A DNA stretch of 64,000 bases, from positions 310,001 to 374,000 of the forward strand of contig CAWAMM010000001.1 of the NCBI GenBank assembly GCA_963783145.1, written 5' to 3'. The notes beneath the pieces are model-generated. The model saw nothing but the letters and a program-made list of their open reading frames with translations. It was not told the DNA's origin and made no database searches. This DNA is from DATGKG01 sp963783145 (GTDB taxonomy: Bacteria; Desulfobacterota; Binatia; Binatales; Binataceae). Positions 18,764 to 26,424 of the stretch are shown here, piece by piece (position 1 is the first letter of the stretch; each line of letters begins with the position of its first letter). Made by a program: the position numbers and the translations under genes.

Positions 18764-18768
18764 CCGCC

Positions 18769-19806
18769 ATGCTAAAGGTGGCGGAGGCTTCCACGCTGAA
18801 GGCGGCCTCACTCGAGGCGGCGCCGTATGGCTGGCGTCATGAGTTCAGCGGCGCGAATCCCGGCAACCTGGCCGCCCGCATCCTGTTCCCGCTAGTTGCG
18901 CTGGCAATGCTATGGCCATGGTTCTCTCCCGGTCTCGCCTTGCTGCTTGGAATCCTGCTGGCCCTGACTTTGGGCAATCCATATGCGTTTTCCACTGCGC
19001 GTCTGGTCACTCCTTTGTTGCAGATCTCGGTGATCGGCCTCGGGGCCGGGATGAATCTCATCGAAGTCGGGCACGCCGGTGTGCATGGCTTTTTCTACAC
19101 CGTGATTGGCATTAGTCTTACCATGACTGTGGGTCTGGCTCTGGGAAGGTTTCTTAAAACCGAGCGCGACACTTCGTTGCTGGTAACCGTCGGTACGGCA
19201 ATCTGCGGAGGCAGCGCGATCGCCGCGATAGCTCCCGCGATTCGCGCGAAGAGTCATGAGGTTTCGGTGGCGCTCGCGACGGTGTTCTTCCTCAATGCGG
19301 TGGCTTTGTTCATCTTTCCCTGGATTGGTCATCACTTCAGCTTGAGTCAAAGCCAATTTGGGGTCTGGAGCGCGCTCGCGATTCACGACACCAGTTCGGT
19401 GGTTGGCGCAGCGATGCAATATGGCGCTCGCGCGCTCGAAATCGCCACCACCATCAAGCTTACCCGCGCGCTATGGATCGTCCCGGTGACCCTCGGGGTC
19501 GGATTGGTGTGGAATCGCGGCAACCCCGATGCGCCGGCGGGAAAGGCCAGGCGGCCATGGTTCATCCTTGGATTTCTCGCCGCGGCGGCGCTGGTGACAT
19601 GGATTCCGGCGCTCAAACCCGCGGGCCACATCGTTTTCGCCGGGGCGCAGCGCTCACTGGTGGTGACCCTATTCCTGATCGGTTCCGGACTTAGCCGCAC
19701 CGCGCTCCAAATGGTCGGCCGCCGCCCGCTAATTCAAGGCTTTCTGCTCTGGGTGTTGATGGGCAGCGGAACCCTCGGCGCGATCCTGCTGGGCTGGATC
19801 GGCTAG
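18769..19806 (+). CDS. YeiH/UPF0324 family putative sulfate/sulfite exporter
   Basis: 345 residues from the ATG at 18769, 5 bases after the ArsR stop; a longer frame starting inside ArsR is rejected. About ten hydrophobic segments are visible, with family motifs LGAGMNL, the pore-region TAICGGSAIAA, and AIHDTSSVVGAA. UPF0324 proteins are inner-membrane carriers often encoded with sulfide-oxidation or taurine genes and thought to export sulfite or sulfate. Direct coupling to the ArsR gene and divergence from a persulfide dioxygenase (whose product is sulfite) fit this. The specific substrate is inferred. Confidence 0.88.
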   Translation: MLKVAEASTLKAASLEAAPYGWRHEFSGANPGNLAARILFPLVALAMLWPWFSPGLALLLGILLALTLGNPYAFSTARLVTPLLQISVIGLGAGMNLIEVGHAGVHGFFYTVIGISLTMTVGLALGRFLKTERDTSLLVTVGTAICGGSAIAAIAPAIRAKSHEVSVALATVFFLNAVALFIFPWIGHHFSLSQSQFGVWSALAIHDTSSVVGAAMQYGARALEIATTIKLTRALWIVPVTLGVGLVWNRGNPDAPAGKARRPWFILGFLAAAALVTWIPALKPAGHIVFAGAQRSLVVTLFLIGSGLSRTALQMVGRRPLIQGFLLWVLMGSGTLGAILLGWIG

Positions 19807-20213
19807 CCGACCCGAAGATAACTGCGCGATGTGTTGCCGCCGCTGAAGCGGCGCCACCACTGTCACATAATCTGCTGCGAAATTGGGAAAACAATTGCCC
19901 GAAAGCCGCCTGTCAGCCTGACTCCGATTGGCCAGTGCGCCGGTGAACATCACATAACTATCGAGAACAAATCGGCAGTATCAGCACACTTCAGACTGGC
20001 TGTCTCAGCGGCAACCTGCAACTCTTTCCAACGGCTCCGGTCTACGCTACCAAGACATGGGCCAGAGAGTTCAGTAGTTAGGGGAAGGTGAAAGGTGCGT
20101 ATCGCGAGCTGCGCATCTCATCAAACTCGTTCCGCATCCGATCACGCGGAATGACGGAGCTCGATGGCGGTCTATCAGAGGTAGACCGGGTTCGCCTGCA
20201 TAGGGCTATTCGA
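19807..20213. other. Gene-free stretch with a weak hairpin
   Basis: About 400 bases after the YeiH gene. A GC-rich hairpin (CGCCGCT paired with AGCGGCG, 19838-19853) could end the YeiH transcript, but no T run follows it. Base composition falls below that of the neighbouring genes. In-frame extension of the downstream lipoprotein gene reaches back to 20088 but looks non-coding. I see no RNA gene or repeat here. Confidence 0.4.
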
Positions 20214-21953
20214 ATGATGAATGAGTTCGAGACAAGTACAAACGACCGTTCGAAGCGATCCAGGACTTTAAGGATCTTAATCGGCTTGGCCGTTGTTGGG
20301 CTTACCGGATGTTTCGGCCCGACCTTCATGAACATGGACATGGGAAACTACAATCAACAAATCATTGCCGGCGAAGAGGAAATGATTCTGTTCAACATTG
20401 AGCGTCTGAGGAATCATGAGCCACCTCATTTTATGACACTTTCCGAAGTGGACCCGACCCGGAGCTTTTCGACTAACGCATCATTCCAATGGACTCAGCT
20501 GTGGAACGATTTGCTCATCCCGTTCGTTAGCCTGGGCGCGATCAATAACGGCAGCGTAGCAAGTAAGGGATCCAGTGCCTACCAGGCCGGGCTTTCAGCC
20601 GGAATCGTCGAAAATCCAACTTACAGATTTCTACCGCTCCAGGGGCCTGAATTCGCGCAACGATTTGAATCGCCTTTAACCGACAAGCTTTCGTTGTTCC
20701 TTGAAGACCAGCAATACTACGACACTAACGAAGAGCGGGCGATGATAGCGAACCTATTTGTCGAGAGCCTGAAGATTCTCCATGGGAACAATGGCCCCTG
20801 TTGGAAGGGTGTTTTCGTCAACCGGCTGGGGAAAAGAAACGACGACACTGAGACCTACTTCTCGACAGATTTCGACGCCTGCCTTAACCAAATCATGACA
20901 TCGTATTGGAATAGCGAAGTACTCGACGCCAACCGCGAGATTCCGACCGAGGCCCCGGAAGACCCCCAGGCCGTCGATCTGGTTAATCCAGTGAGAATGT
21001 TAGGCTTGTTTGACTACGATCCAGCGTTTTCGCCGCCCGCCAGCCACACTAACTTCGTTCGGCAATCGCCTATGTTTTGGGTCGAATCGGAAGCGCCGAG
21101 CGCCAAAGATCTCAACAAACTGCCCCCAGGATATAAGTGGAAAATAAATGAGGACCATTCGCGCAAGAAGTATGCATTGATGCCTCAAGGATATGGTCTT
21201 AGTCCGAATGGAGAATCTATCGAGCCGCTTCACCGCAAAAGTATCAAGACTCAACCTTCATACGTGGACAAGATTCTGGCCTGGGTATCGCCGTATCAGG
21301 CGAACTATGTTTACGTTGAAATACGCAATCCGTTACCGACGGCCACGCCTACAGCTGGAGCGTTCGCATCGCCGACCCCTGCTCCTTCCCTGTTGTCATT
21401 TGGCAAAGCTTCCCCGACCGTGGCCATTAACAGGGCCGATTTGCCCGAAACCGTTGTAGGTCAGCGGCCCGTCCGGCGAACTGGCCAAACCGGGACGAGC
21501 ACCACGCCCAGTCAACAGTTGACGGATGGAAATGTCGAGCAATTGTGCTATCCGGAGGAACAAAACGGATTGCCCGCTGACAACGCTGATGTGGTTTGCG
21601 GATATGCAAAGGTTGGAAACCTTTTAGAAATCATGCAACGTCTCGGGGACCAGGCGTGTGGTCCACAAGACCTGGAGTCGAAATGTAAGCGGAGCATTTT
21701 TGGAGTTGGGCCTAAGGCGCCGGAATGGGCCTTTATGTCGGCCCGCGACGCCTACCAAACCAGCGAAGCGGTGGAGCAATCCGGAGTGATTTGGGTGCCG
21801 GCCCACAATCCCAACAGTTCCAAGGACGAAGAACGAAAGCTTGGCGAGCGCGATATGGAGGAGTTCACCCTCCTCTACAAGCTGTATCAAATGTCGCTGG
21901 TGGATACGTCAAAGCTGGCGACCAGCTCAATTCCGATAACTATCAGCAAGTGA
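20214..21953 (+). CDS. Large lipoprotein of unknown function
   Basis: 579 residues from the Met at 20214 (the next codon is also ATG; an in-frame GTG lies at 20088). The start was chosen to give a normal lipoprotein signal: basic RSKRSR, a hydrophobic stretch, and the lipobox GLTGC. The mature part is acidic and Trp/Asn-rich, with no domain I recognise. A Pro/Thr/Ala segment (PLPTATPTAGAFASPTPAPS) around the middle looks like a flexible linker, and several Cys occur in the last third. It is probably anchored to the outer or inner membrane facing the periplasm. Its base composition is lower in G+C than flanking genes. It converges on a haem-c protein gene across a strong hairpin. Confidence 0.7.
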   Translation: MMNEFETSTNDRSKRSRTLRILIGLAVVGLTGCFGPTFMNMDMGNYNQQIIAGEEEMILFNIERLRNHEPPHFMTLSEVDPTRSFSTNASFQWTQLWNDLLIPFVSLGAINNGSVASKGSSAYQAGLSAGIVENPTYRFLPLQGPEFAQRFESPLTDKLSLFLEDQQYYDTNEERAMIANLFVESLKILHGNNGPCWKGVFVNRLGKRNDDTETYFSTDFDACLNQIMTSYWNSEVLDANREIPTEAPEDPQAVDLVNPVRMLGLFDYDPAFSPPASHTNFVRQSPMFWVESEAPSAKDLNKLPPGYKWKINEDHSRKKYALMPQGYGLSPNGESIEPLHRKSIKTQPSYVDKILAWVSPYQANYVYVEIRNPLPTATPTAGAFASPTPAPSLLSFGKASPTVAINRADLPETVVGQRPVRRTGQTGTSTTPSQQLTDGNVEQLCYPEEQNGLPADNADVVCGYAKVGNLLEIMQRLGDQACGPQDLESKCKRSIFGVGPKAPEWAFMSARDAYQTSEAVEQSGVIWVPAHNPNSSKDEERKLGERDMEEFTLLYKLYQMSLVDTSKLATSSIPITISK

Positions 21954-21994
21954 GGTATGCGGGCCAGGATCGCCGAACCCTCCGCACGACTCTT

Positions 21995-22025
21995 TAAGGC
22001 TGGATCGGTAGCCGATCCAGCCTTA
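21995..22025. terminator. Bidirectional hairpin terminator
   Basis: A perfect 14-base-pair stem (TAAGGCTGGATCGG with its exact complement) with a three-base loop TAG lies between two convergent genes. The A/T ends of the stem give short T tracts in both directions. It would terminate both the lipoprotein gene and the haem-c protein gene. Confidence 0.8.
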
Positions 22026-22045
22026 GGATACTGCTCGACCGCGCC

Positions 22046-23218
22046 TCAGTTGCTGGTGCAGGTCTGGAACGGCGAGTTCGCGCAGGCCTCGCTCAGCGAC
22101 CACACGAAGTCGCGCTGCACCCACGCGCTGCTGGGCAAGGCCACCGGCTTGCCCACCGGATTGGAATTCAACAAGGTGATGCCGTCGGTCCCGTCGCTCT
22201 TGATCGATGACACCGAGTGGCAAGTGATGCACGATGACTGACCCAGCGGTACGCCCGCATTCTCGCCCTCGACGACCGAGTTACCGAGCAGGGTGGGCTT
22301 GCCATTCGCATCGACGAAGGTGGTCTGCACTCCGTCGAGGCGATAGTTGAACCATTCCGGCGCCAGCGCCCCCTGCTGCATCAGCGACTTGAGCGCCGAG
22401 GTCAGCTGGGTGTTGCCGTTGGGGCCGCCGTTGCTCTTCGCCGGATTGGAGCCATAGGGATCCTTGCAGCCCAGCACCACGCATCGATTGGGATTGGTAT
22501 CCAGGTTCTGCGGTTCCCAGGTCGCCCAGATCCAGTTTTCCTTGAGCTTGGAAATTAGTGCGATGCCGCCCAGCGCATAGCAGGTGTCGCCGATTTGCTC
22601 GACGTGAACCCCGGTCGGCACCGAGCTGCAACTGCTCAGCACCTCCCAATCCGCCTTGATCTCGACCGCCGGTTTGGGGAATTCGAAGGTGTCCGCATCT
22701 GCCGCAATCGCTTGTTGATTGGAGCGATTCCAGAACCCCCGGCCCGCGATATAGTCCTCGCTGGCGCCGTTGATCCGGACCTCCTCGCAGATTACCAGGT
22801 TGGGATTGTTCGAGGGCGGAACGGTCGCCGGGTTGCAGTTAGTGTCGGGCGAGCCGAGCAAGCCTTTATTATTTTGGAAGGCCAATGGGCTGCCGTGCAG
22901 CACATGAGCCGGGTTGCTGCCGCCCGCATTTGGCACCGATAGCCCGTTGCCGGGATTGCTGGGATAGAGCTGCGCCTGTTCAATCCAGTTTTCCCATACT
23001 ACATAGGGATATTTGTTGGAGTTGACCGGACACAGCGCGGCCACCAGCAGTTGCCATGCGGTTTGCTGGATCGAGCCGGTGAGCGCGATGGGCGGGGTGC
23101 ACGCGTCGGTGCTGGCGGCCAACGCCGGAGCGAGCAATCCGGGCAGCGCGCCCTGCGCGAGCGCCATCAGCAAAACTCCACCGCTCACTATCGATGACAA
23201 CCTTCTGCAACGCCGCAT
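22046..23218 (-). CDS. Secreted protein with single c-type haem motif
   Basis: 390 residues from the ATG at 23218, which has GGGAGG 10 bases upstream. A signal peptide ends near PALAAS. The only haem-attachment site is SSCITCHSVS (CxxCH), near residue 345; several other Cys (for example SCSSVP and VVLGCKDPYG) may form disulfides. The bulk of the sequence has repeated aromatic and Asn-rich segments, including WEWNWIEQ-like and WIWATWEPQN stretches, that I cannot assign. It is likely a periplasmic or outer-membrane-associated redox or dehydrogenase-accessory protein. It lies downstream of another secreted Cys-rich gene on the same strand, with a 184-base gap. Confidence 0.75.
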   Translation of the reverse strand: MRRCRRLSSIVSGGVLLMALAQGALPGLLAPALAASTDACTPPIALTGSIQQTAWQLLVAALCPVNSNKYPYVVWENWIEQAQLYPSNPGNGLSVPNAGGSNPAHVLHGSPLAFQNNKGLLGSPDTNCNPATVPPSNNPNLVICEEVRINGASEDYIAGRGFWNRSNQQAIAADADTFEFPKPAVEIKADWEVLSSCSSVPTGVHVEQIGDTCYALGGIALISKLKENWIWATWEPQNLDTNPNRCVVLGCKDPYGSNPAKSNGGPNGNTQLTSALKSLMQQGALAPEWFNYRLDGVQTTFVDANGKPTLLGNSVVEGENAGVPLGQSSCITCHSVSSIKSDGTDGITLLNSNPVGKPVALPSSAWVQRDFVWSLSEACANSPFQTCTSN

Positions 23219-23402
23219 AGTTGCAAAACCCTCCCATAAAGTTGAGCGCAGCGTTCTATAGCCAGTCATTACTGTCAATAACATCATTTCCGGAATCGCC
23301 TACTCTGAGGCATTCATGCCCATCGAACGAAGGTTACCCTACCAACCGAACGGCATCAGCCACCCGCCGACCTGGCCGCCACGAATTCTTGCACGCGCGC
23401 AA

Positions 23403-24185
23403 CTACCCCTCGGTAGGACAGGTACAAATTCCGCCTCCGGTACCGTTTCCGATGATCGCGCCGCATTGATTCTGGAGGTAAACCACATTGTTCGGGTCGC
23501 CCGAAGAGTCATCGAACAGGCTTGTTTCTGTGAGGCCGGTATTCGATCTGAGCCGATTTCCTATCGACGGTTGAGCCCCAAACGTCAAAGCCGTGTCAGC
23601 CAGGAACTGATTGTGGGTCATGCTTCCCAGCAGGTTGTTGGCGGTGGTCAAGCTATAGCCGGGTATGTTGCTGGGATCACATCCGCCGTTACAGGCGTCA
23701 CTTTGACCGAGGCAGGTCAGCGGCGCGTTCGGCGCCGCGGCGGTGACCGCAATCGAACCGCGGGAGTTATCGATGATAGGCCCGCCGATACTCCAGTTGG
23801 CGGTTAGATTTTGGTAAACCGAGAAGGTCGCGAGTTGGGTTGAACTAAGCGGGCAACCGCAGCATTCGCCCATTTCCTGGTCTGCATCGAAAACATAGAT
23901 CATCGCACAGACGGTTTGTTCCTTGGCCCCGGCCAGGTTGGCGTTCGCGGCGCCGTTCGGGTTGATCAGGCGCAGGATGTTGTCGCCGTTGCCGCCGCCA
24001 AAAAAAGGCTCCCCGAGGACCGGAGCGGCGTTTTGCATAATGGCCGTCGAAAGTGTCGGGAGCGTTTGGTAGAAAGTCCATTGGACTTGCCCCGGTTCGG
24101 CCGCGTTGACCGATGCCGCAACCCCTAACGCTATCAACAACGCCCCGCACCCCGAGACAATCCTCTTCCAACTCCGAAAGCCCAT
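23403..24185 (-). CDS. Secreted Cys-rich protein of unknown function
   Basis: 260 residues. The signal peptide is GALLIALGVAASVNAAEP (cleavage after VNA). The mature protein contains a CCGCP cluster, C-x5-CNGGC and a C-terminal GGGICTCP, so it may form several disulfides or bind metal. It also has Asn/Gly-rich stretches such as FFGGGNGDNIL. GGGAGGGG precedes the ATG. No domain is recognised. It is upstream of the haem-c protein on the same strand, and a shared exported system is plausible but unproven. Confidence 0.7.
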   Translation of the reverse strand: MGFRSWKRIVSGCGALLIALGVAASVNAAEPGQVQWTFYQTLPTLSTAIMQNAAPVLGEPFFGGGNGDNILRLINPNGAANANLAGAKEQTVCAMIYVFDADQEMGECCGCPLSSTQLATFSVYQNLTANWSIGGPIIDNSRGSIAVTAAAPNAPLTCLGQSDACNGGCDPSNIPGYSLTTANNLLGSMTHNQFLADTALTFGAQPSIGNRLRSNTGLTETSLFDDSSGDPNNVVYLQNQCGAIIGNGTGGGICTCPTEG

Positions 24186-24498
24186 AATACCCCTCCCATG
24201 TTAGCGCCCGGCCTCCTGACCAGACCGAGCGTGGCCTCTTTAGCGCTGATTTGTATCATATCGGCCAGGCTCTGTCTAAAAGTAGGATTCTCCGCCTGCA
24301 TGGGTGTTAAATCAGGGTTGCCAATTCGATAACCTGACGTTACGGCCTCTCTCTGCGTCGCGCCGTTTTCGATCGAATCATAGGGGGGAGCGGTTGCCGC
24401 GCTCGACCTCAGGTGAACCCAATCAGCAAGTGGGAACGGCGCAAACTCGATTTCCGGAAAGCTTCCGGTTCATACATGAGGAGAGACGATTCACCAAT
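24186..24498. other. Non-coding region upstream of secreted gene and larE
   Basis: Presumed promoter region of the leftward secreted Cys-rich gene, followed by about 200 bases with no convincing coding frame. At its right edge it runs into the 26-base antitoxin-gene fragment that precedes larE. No RNA structure stands out. Confidence 0.4.
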
Positions 24499-24524
24499 CT
24501 CCGAGGGCGCGGGTGACCGCATCG
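24499..24524 (-). repeat. 26-base copy of the antitoxin 3' end
   Basis: These 26 bases are identical to 25570-25595, the last coding bases of the downstream antitoxin gene, in the same orientation. On the minus strand they read DAVTRALG. Outside the block the two loci differ, so this looks like the end of a deleted toxin-antitoxin copy or a recombination scar just upstream of the larE promoter. Confidence 0.7.
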
Positions 24525-24544
24525 ATCCTTGCTTTTTGGCGGAG

Positions 24545-24578
24545 ATTCGCCAAACGAACGTGATTGTCCTACAATCCC
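24545..24578 (+). promoter_or_regulatory. Candidate larE promoter (motif shared with cysK)
   Basis: ATTCGCCAAA, seven variable bases, then GATTGTCCTACAATCCC, the same block and spacing as before cysK. TACAAT (24570-24575) would be the -10 element, giving a leader of about 10 bases before the larE ATG. There is no Shine-Dalgarno. Both genes belong to sulfur metabolism, so shared control is possible; alternatively this is a general promoter class of this organism. Confidence 0.5.
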
Positions 24579-24591
24579 AAGACGAATTCTG

Positions 24592-25416
24592 ATGACCGAA
24601 GAACTCACATCGAAACTCGACACCCTCCGAGGGATTTTCACCCCGATGACGAGCGTTATCGTCGCGTTCTCCGGGGGCGTCGATTCGACTTTCGTCCTCA
24701 AGGTCGCCCAGGACACCATCGGGGAGCGCGTGCTCGCGCTTACTACCACCTCGCCGACGATGCCCGATCAGGACCGGCAATCGGCGCTCGAAATGGCGAA
24801 GCTTATCGGCGCGCGCCATGTCGTTATCGAATCCAACGAGCTGGAGGTGCCGGGCTATGCGGGCAATCCGCTCAATCGATGCTACCTGTGCAAGAGCAAC
24901 CTCTTCATCGTATGCGAGGCCAAGGCGCGCGAGCTCGGCATCGCCGAGATCGTCGACGGCGTCAATCTCGATGACCTCCACGATTACCGCCCGGGGATTC
25001 AGGCCGCCGAGCAGCGCCGCGTGCGGCATCCGCTGGTCGAGGCCGGCATGACTAAGGCGGAGATTCGCGAGGCCTCGCGCGCGCTGGGGCTGCCGACCTG
25101 GGACCGGCCCGCGTCGCCATGCCTGTCGTCGCGCTTCCCCTACGGCACCGAAATCACCCTCGAGGGCCTACAAAAAGTAGAGCGCGGCGAGACCCTGCTG
25201 CATGCGATGGGATTCCGGGTCGCGCGAGTCCGCTATCATGGTGATGTCGCGCGGCTCGAAGTGGAGACTTCGGAGCTGCCGCGGCTGCTGGAGGACTCGA
25301 CGCGCGAGATCATCGATCGCGAGTTCAAGAAGATCGGGTTCCGCTTCGTCGCGGTGGATTTGAAGGGGTTCCGCTCGGGCTCGCTGAATGAGGGGATTGT
25401 TCCTAAAACGGCCTGA
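24592..25416 (+). CDS. larE: LarE, ATP-dependent sacrificial sulfur transferase
   Basis: 274 residues from the ATG at 24592. The PP-loop FSGGVDST (27-33) binds ATP. Later signatures are NRCYLCKSNLF and RPASPCLSSRFPYG. Cys177 aligns by motif with the sacrificial Cys176 of Lactiplantibacillus LarE. The extra C97-x-x-C100 pair gives three conserved Cys, the pattern of LarE proteins thought to carry a [4Fe-4S] cluster and donate sulfur catalytically. LarE thiolates the pyridinium precursor of the nickel-pincer cofactor of lactate racemase and related enzymes. No larB, larC or larA is in the window. A diverged copy of its 3' end lies beyond the neighbouring toxin gene. Confidence 0.92.
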   Translation: MTEELTSKLDTLRGIFTPMTSVIVAFSGGVDSTFVLKVAQDTIGERVLALTTTSPTMPDQDRQSALEMAKLIGARHVVIESNELEVPGYAGNPLNRCYLCKSNLFIVCEAKARELGIAEIVDGVNLDDLHDYRPGIQAAEQRRVRHPLVEAGMTKAEIREASRALGLPTWDRPASPCLSSRFPYGTEITLEGLQKVERGETLLHAMGFRVARVRYHGDVARLEVETSELPRLLEDSTREIIDREFKKIGFRFVAVDLKGFRSGSLNEGIVPKTA

Positions 25417-25457
25417 CAGCCGGTCGAATAGGAACTCGGCGCAGCGAGAAGAGGTTC

Positions 25458-25565
25458 ACCACAGAGGCACAGAGGCACAGAGGTCGGAAATCGGGAATCG
25501 TCTTTTGCCGTGTCTGCGGTGCACGGGTTCTGGCTTCTCAACCTGTGTCTCCGTGCCTCTGTGGT
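25458..25565. repeat. Intergenic inverted repeat of the CACAGAGG type
   Basis: The left arm (25458-25484) is made of ACCACAGAGGCAC followed by two more AGAGGCAC-like units. The right arm (25541-25565) is its imperfect complement (20 of the first 22 bases pair). About 56 bases lie between the arms. Arms of this CACAGAGGCACAGAG type are scattered between genes in many unrelated bacteria. The right arm ends at the antitoxin gene, and the TAA stop of that gene lies at its edge. Confidence 0.7.
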
Positions 25566-25855
25566 TATCCTCCGAGGGCGCGGGTGACCGCATCGGGTTC
25601 GCGCTCAATGATTTTCAAAAGGATGCGTGCGGTCCGATCCGGCGTCCTGCGACGCTGTTCCCATTCCTGCACCGCATCGATGGCGAACCCGAACCGCCGC
25701 GAGAATTCGGATTGCGAGTACCCGAGCCGTTTGCGCAACGCTTTAACGTTGACATCGTCGGGAACATGCGCGACGAAGCCCTCAGTAGTTTCACCTCGCG
25801 CATACGCCCGCGCCTGTTTGGCGGATTCGATGAGTTTCTTTCCGACTTTAGACAT
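25565..25855 (-). CDS. HTH antitoxin of a RelE/HigB-type toxin-antitoxin pair
   Basis: 96 residues. An N-terminal helical stretch (1-36) is followed by an Xre-type helix-turn-helix (about 38-76: ALRKRLGYSQSEFSRRFGFAIDAVQEWEQ). A C-terminal LLKIIEREPDAVTRAL is typical of HigA/NadS-like antitoxins. It would neutralise the toxin and repress the operon. It overlaps the toxin gene by 8 bases, giving the toxin-first order of higBA. Its final codons sit next to an intergenic inverted repeat, and 26 bases of its 3' end recur upstream of larE. Confidence 0.88.
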   Translation of the reverse strand: MSKVGKKLIESAKQARAYARGETTEGFVAHVPDDVNVKALRKRLGYSQSEFSRRFGFAIDAVQEWEQRRRTPDRTARILLKIIEREPDAVTRALGG

Positions 25856-26201
25856 AACGTCTAGGTCCTCGCCTGTAGGTTTGAACGATGTCAGCCAAAA
25901 TGGTCTTCAATTCATTGCGTTCGGCCTTGCTTAGGTTCGCCTTTTCACCCTTCGAGTACAGCGTCAGAAGAAAAACCGGCACATCCTCGCCGGAATAGAA
26001 GGTGATGACGCGATAGCCGCCGCTCTTTCCTTTCCCTTTGCCGGCAACCCGAACTTTTCGCGCTCCTCCGGTTCCCGCTATCTCAACGCCGGCCCGCGGA
26101 TTGTTGGCGATAATCGCGACGATCGCCTCACGCTCAGATTCTGTAAGGCTAGCGGCCCTGACATCGACGAGGTACGCGGGCGTTTCAACGACGGTATGCA
26201 C
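25848..26201 (-). CDS. RelE/HigB-family toxin
   Basis: 117 residues. Conserved family pieces are GGARKVRVAGKGKGKSGGYRVITFY and VFLLTLYSKGEKANLSKAE, matching the RelE-like ribosome-dependent mRNA interferase fold; the Arg/Lys-rich centre and C-terminal basic residues are the usual active-site positions. It is expected to cleave translated mRNA when its unstable antitoxin is lost. The operon promoter should lie between 26202 and about 26250, immediately next to the larE-like remnant. Confidence 0.88.
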   Translation of the reverse strand: MHTVVETPAYLVDVRAASLTESEREAIVAIIANNPRAGVEIAGTGGARKVRVAGKGKGKSGGYRVITFYSGEDVPVFLLTLYSKGEKANLSKAERNELKTILADIVQTYRRGPRRYV

Positions 26202-26248
26202 GTCCTTTTCCGACTGTACGGCAATGCCGTAGTAGAATCAAACGGAGT

Positions 26249-26320
26249 TTCGTCGCGGTGGATTTGAAGGGCTTCCGCTCCGGCTCGCTGAACGAGGGAA
26301 TCATCAATAAGACGGCCTGA
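26249..26320 (+). pseudogene. Diverged copy of the larE 3' end
   Basis: These 72 bases match the last 72 bases of larE (25345-25416), with 10 differences by my count. In frame they would encode FVAVDLKGFRSGSL...KTA and a stop. Most differences are at third codon positions, so the copy seems to derive from another, once functional larE allele, not from a recent duplication of the local gene. It flanks the toxin-antitoxin pair on the side opposite larE. The remainder to 26424 shows no gene. Confidence 0.8.
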
Positions 26321-26424
26321 CGAACTGTCGTGAAAATGGCCTGATGGCCTGGCGGATAGACTGCGGTCGCGTCGCGACTGCCCTTGATCACCTACGCAGA
26401 TCCTAAAACGCTTTGATATCGGAT

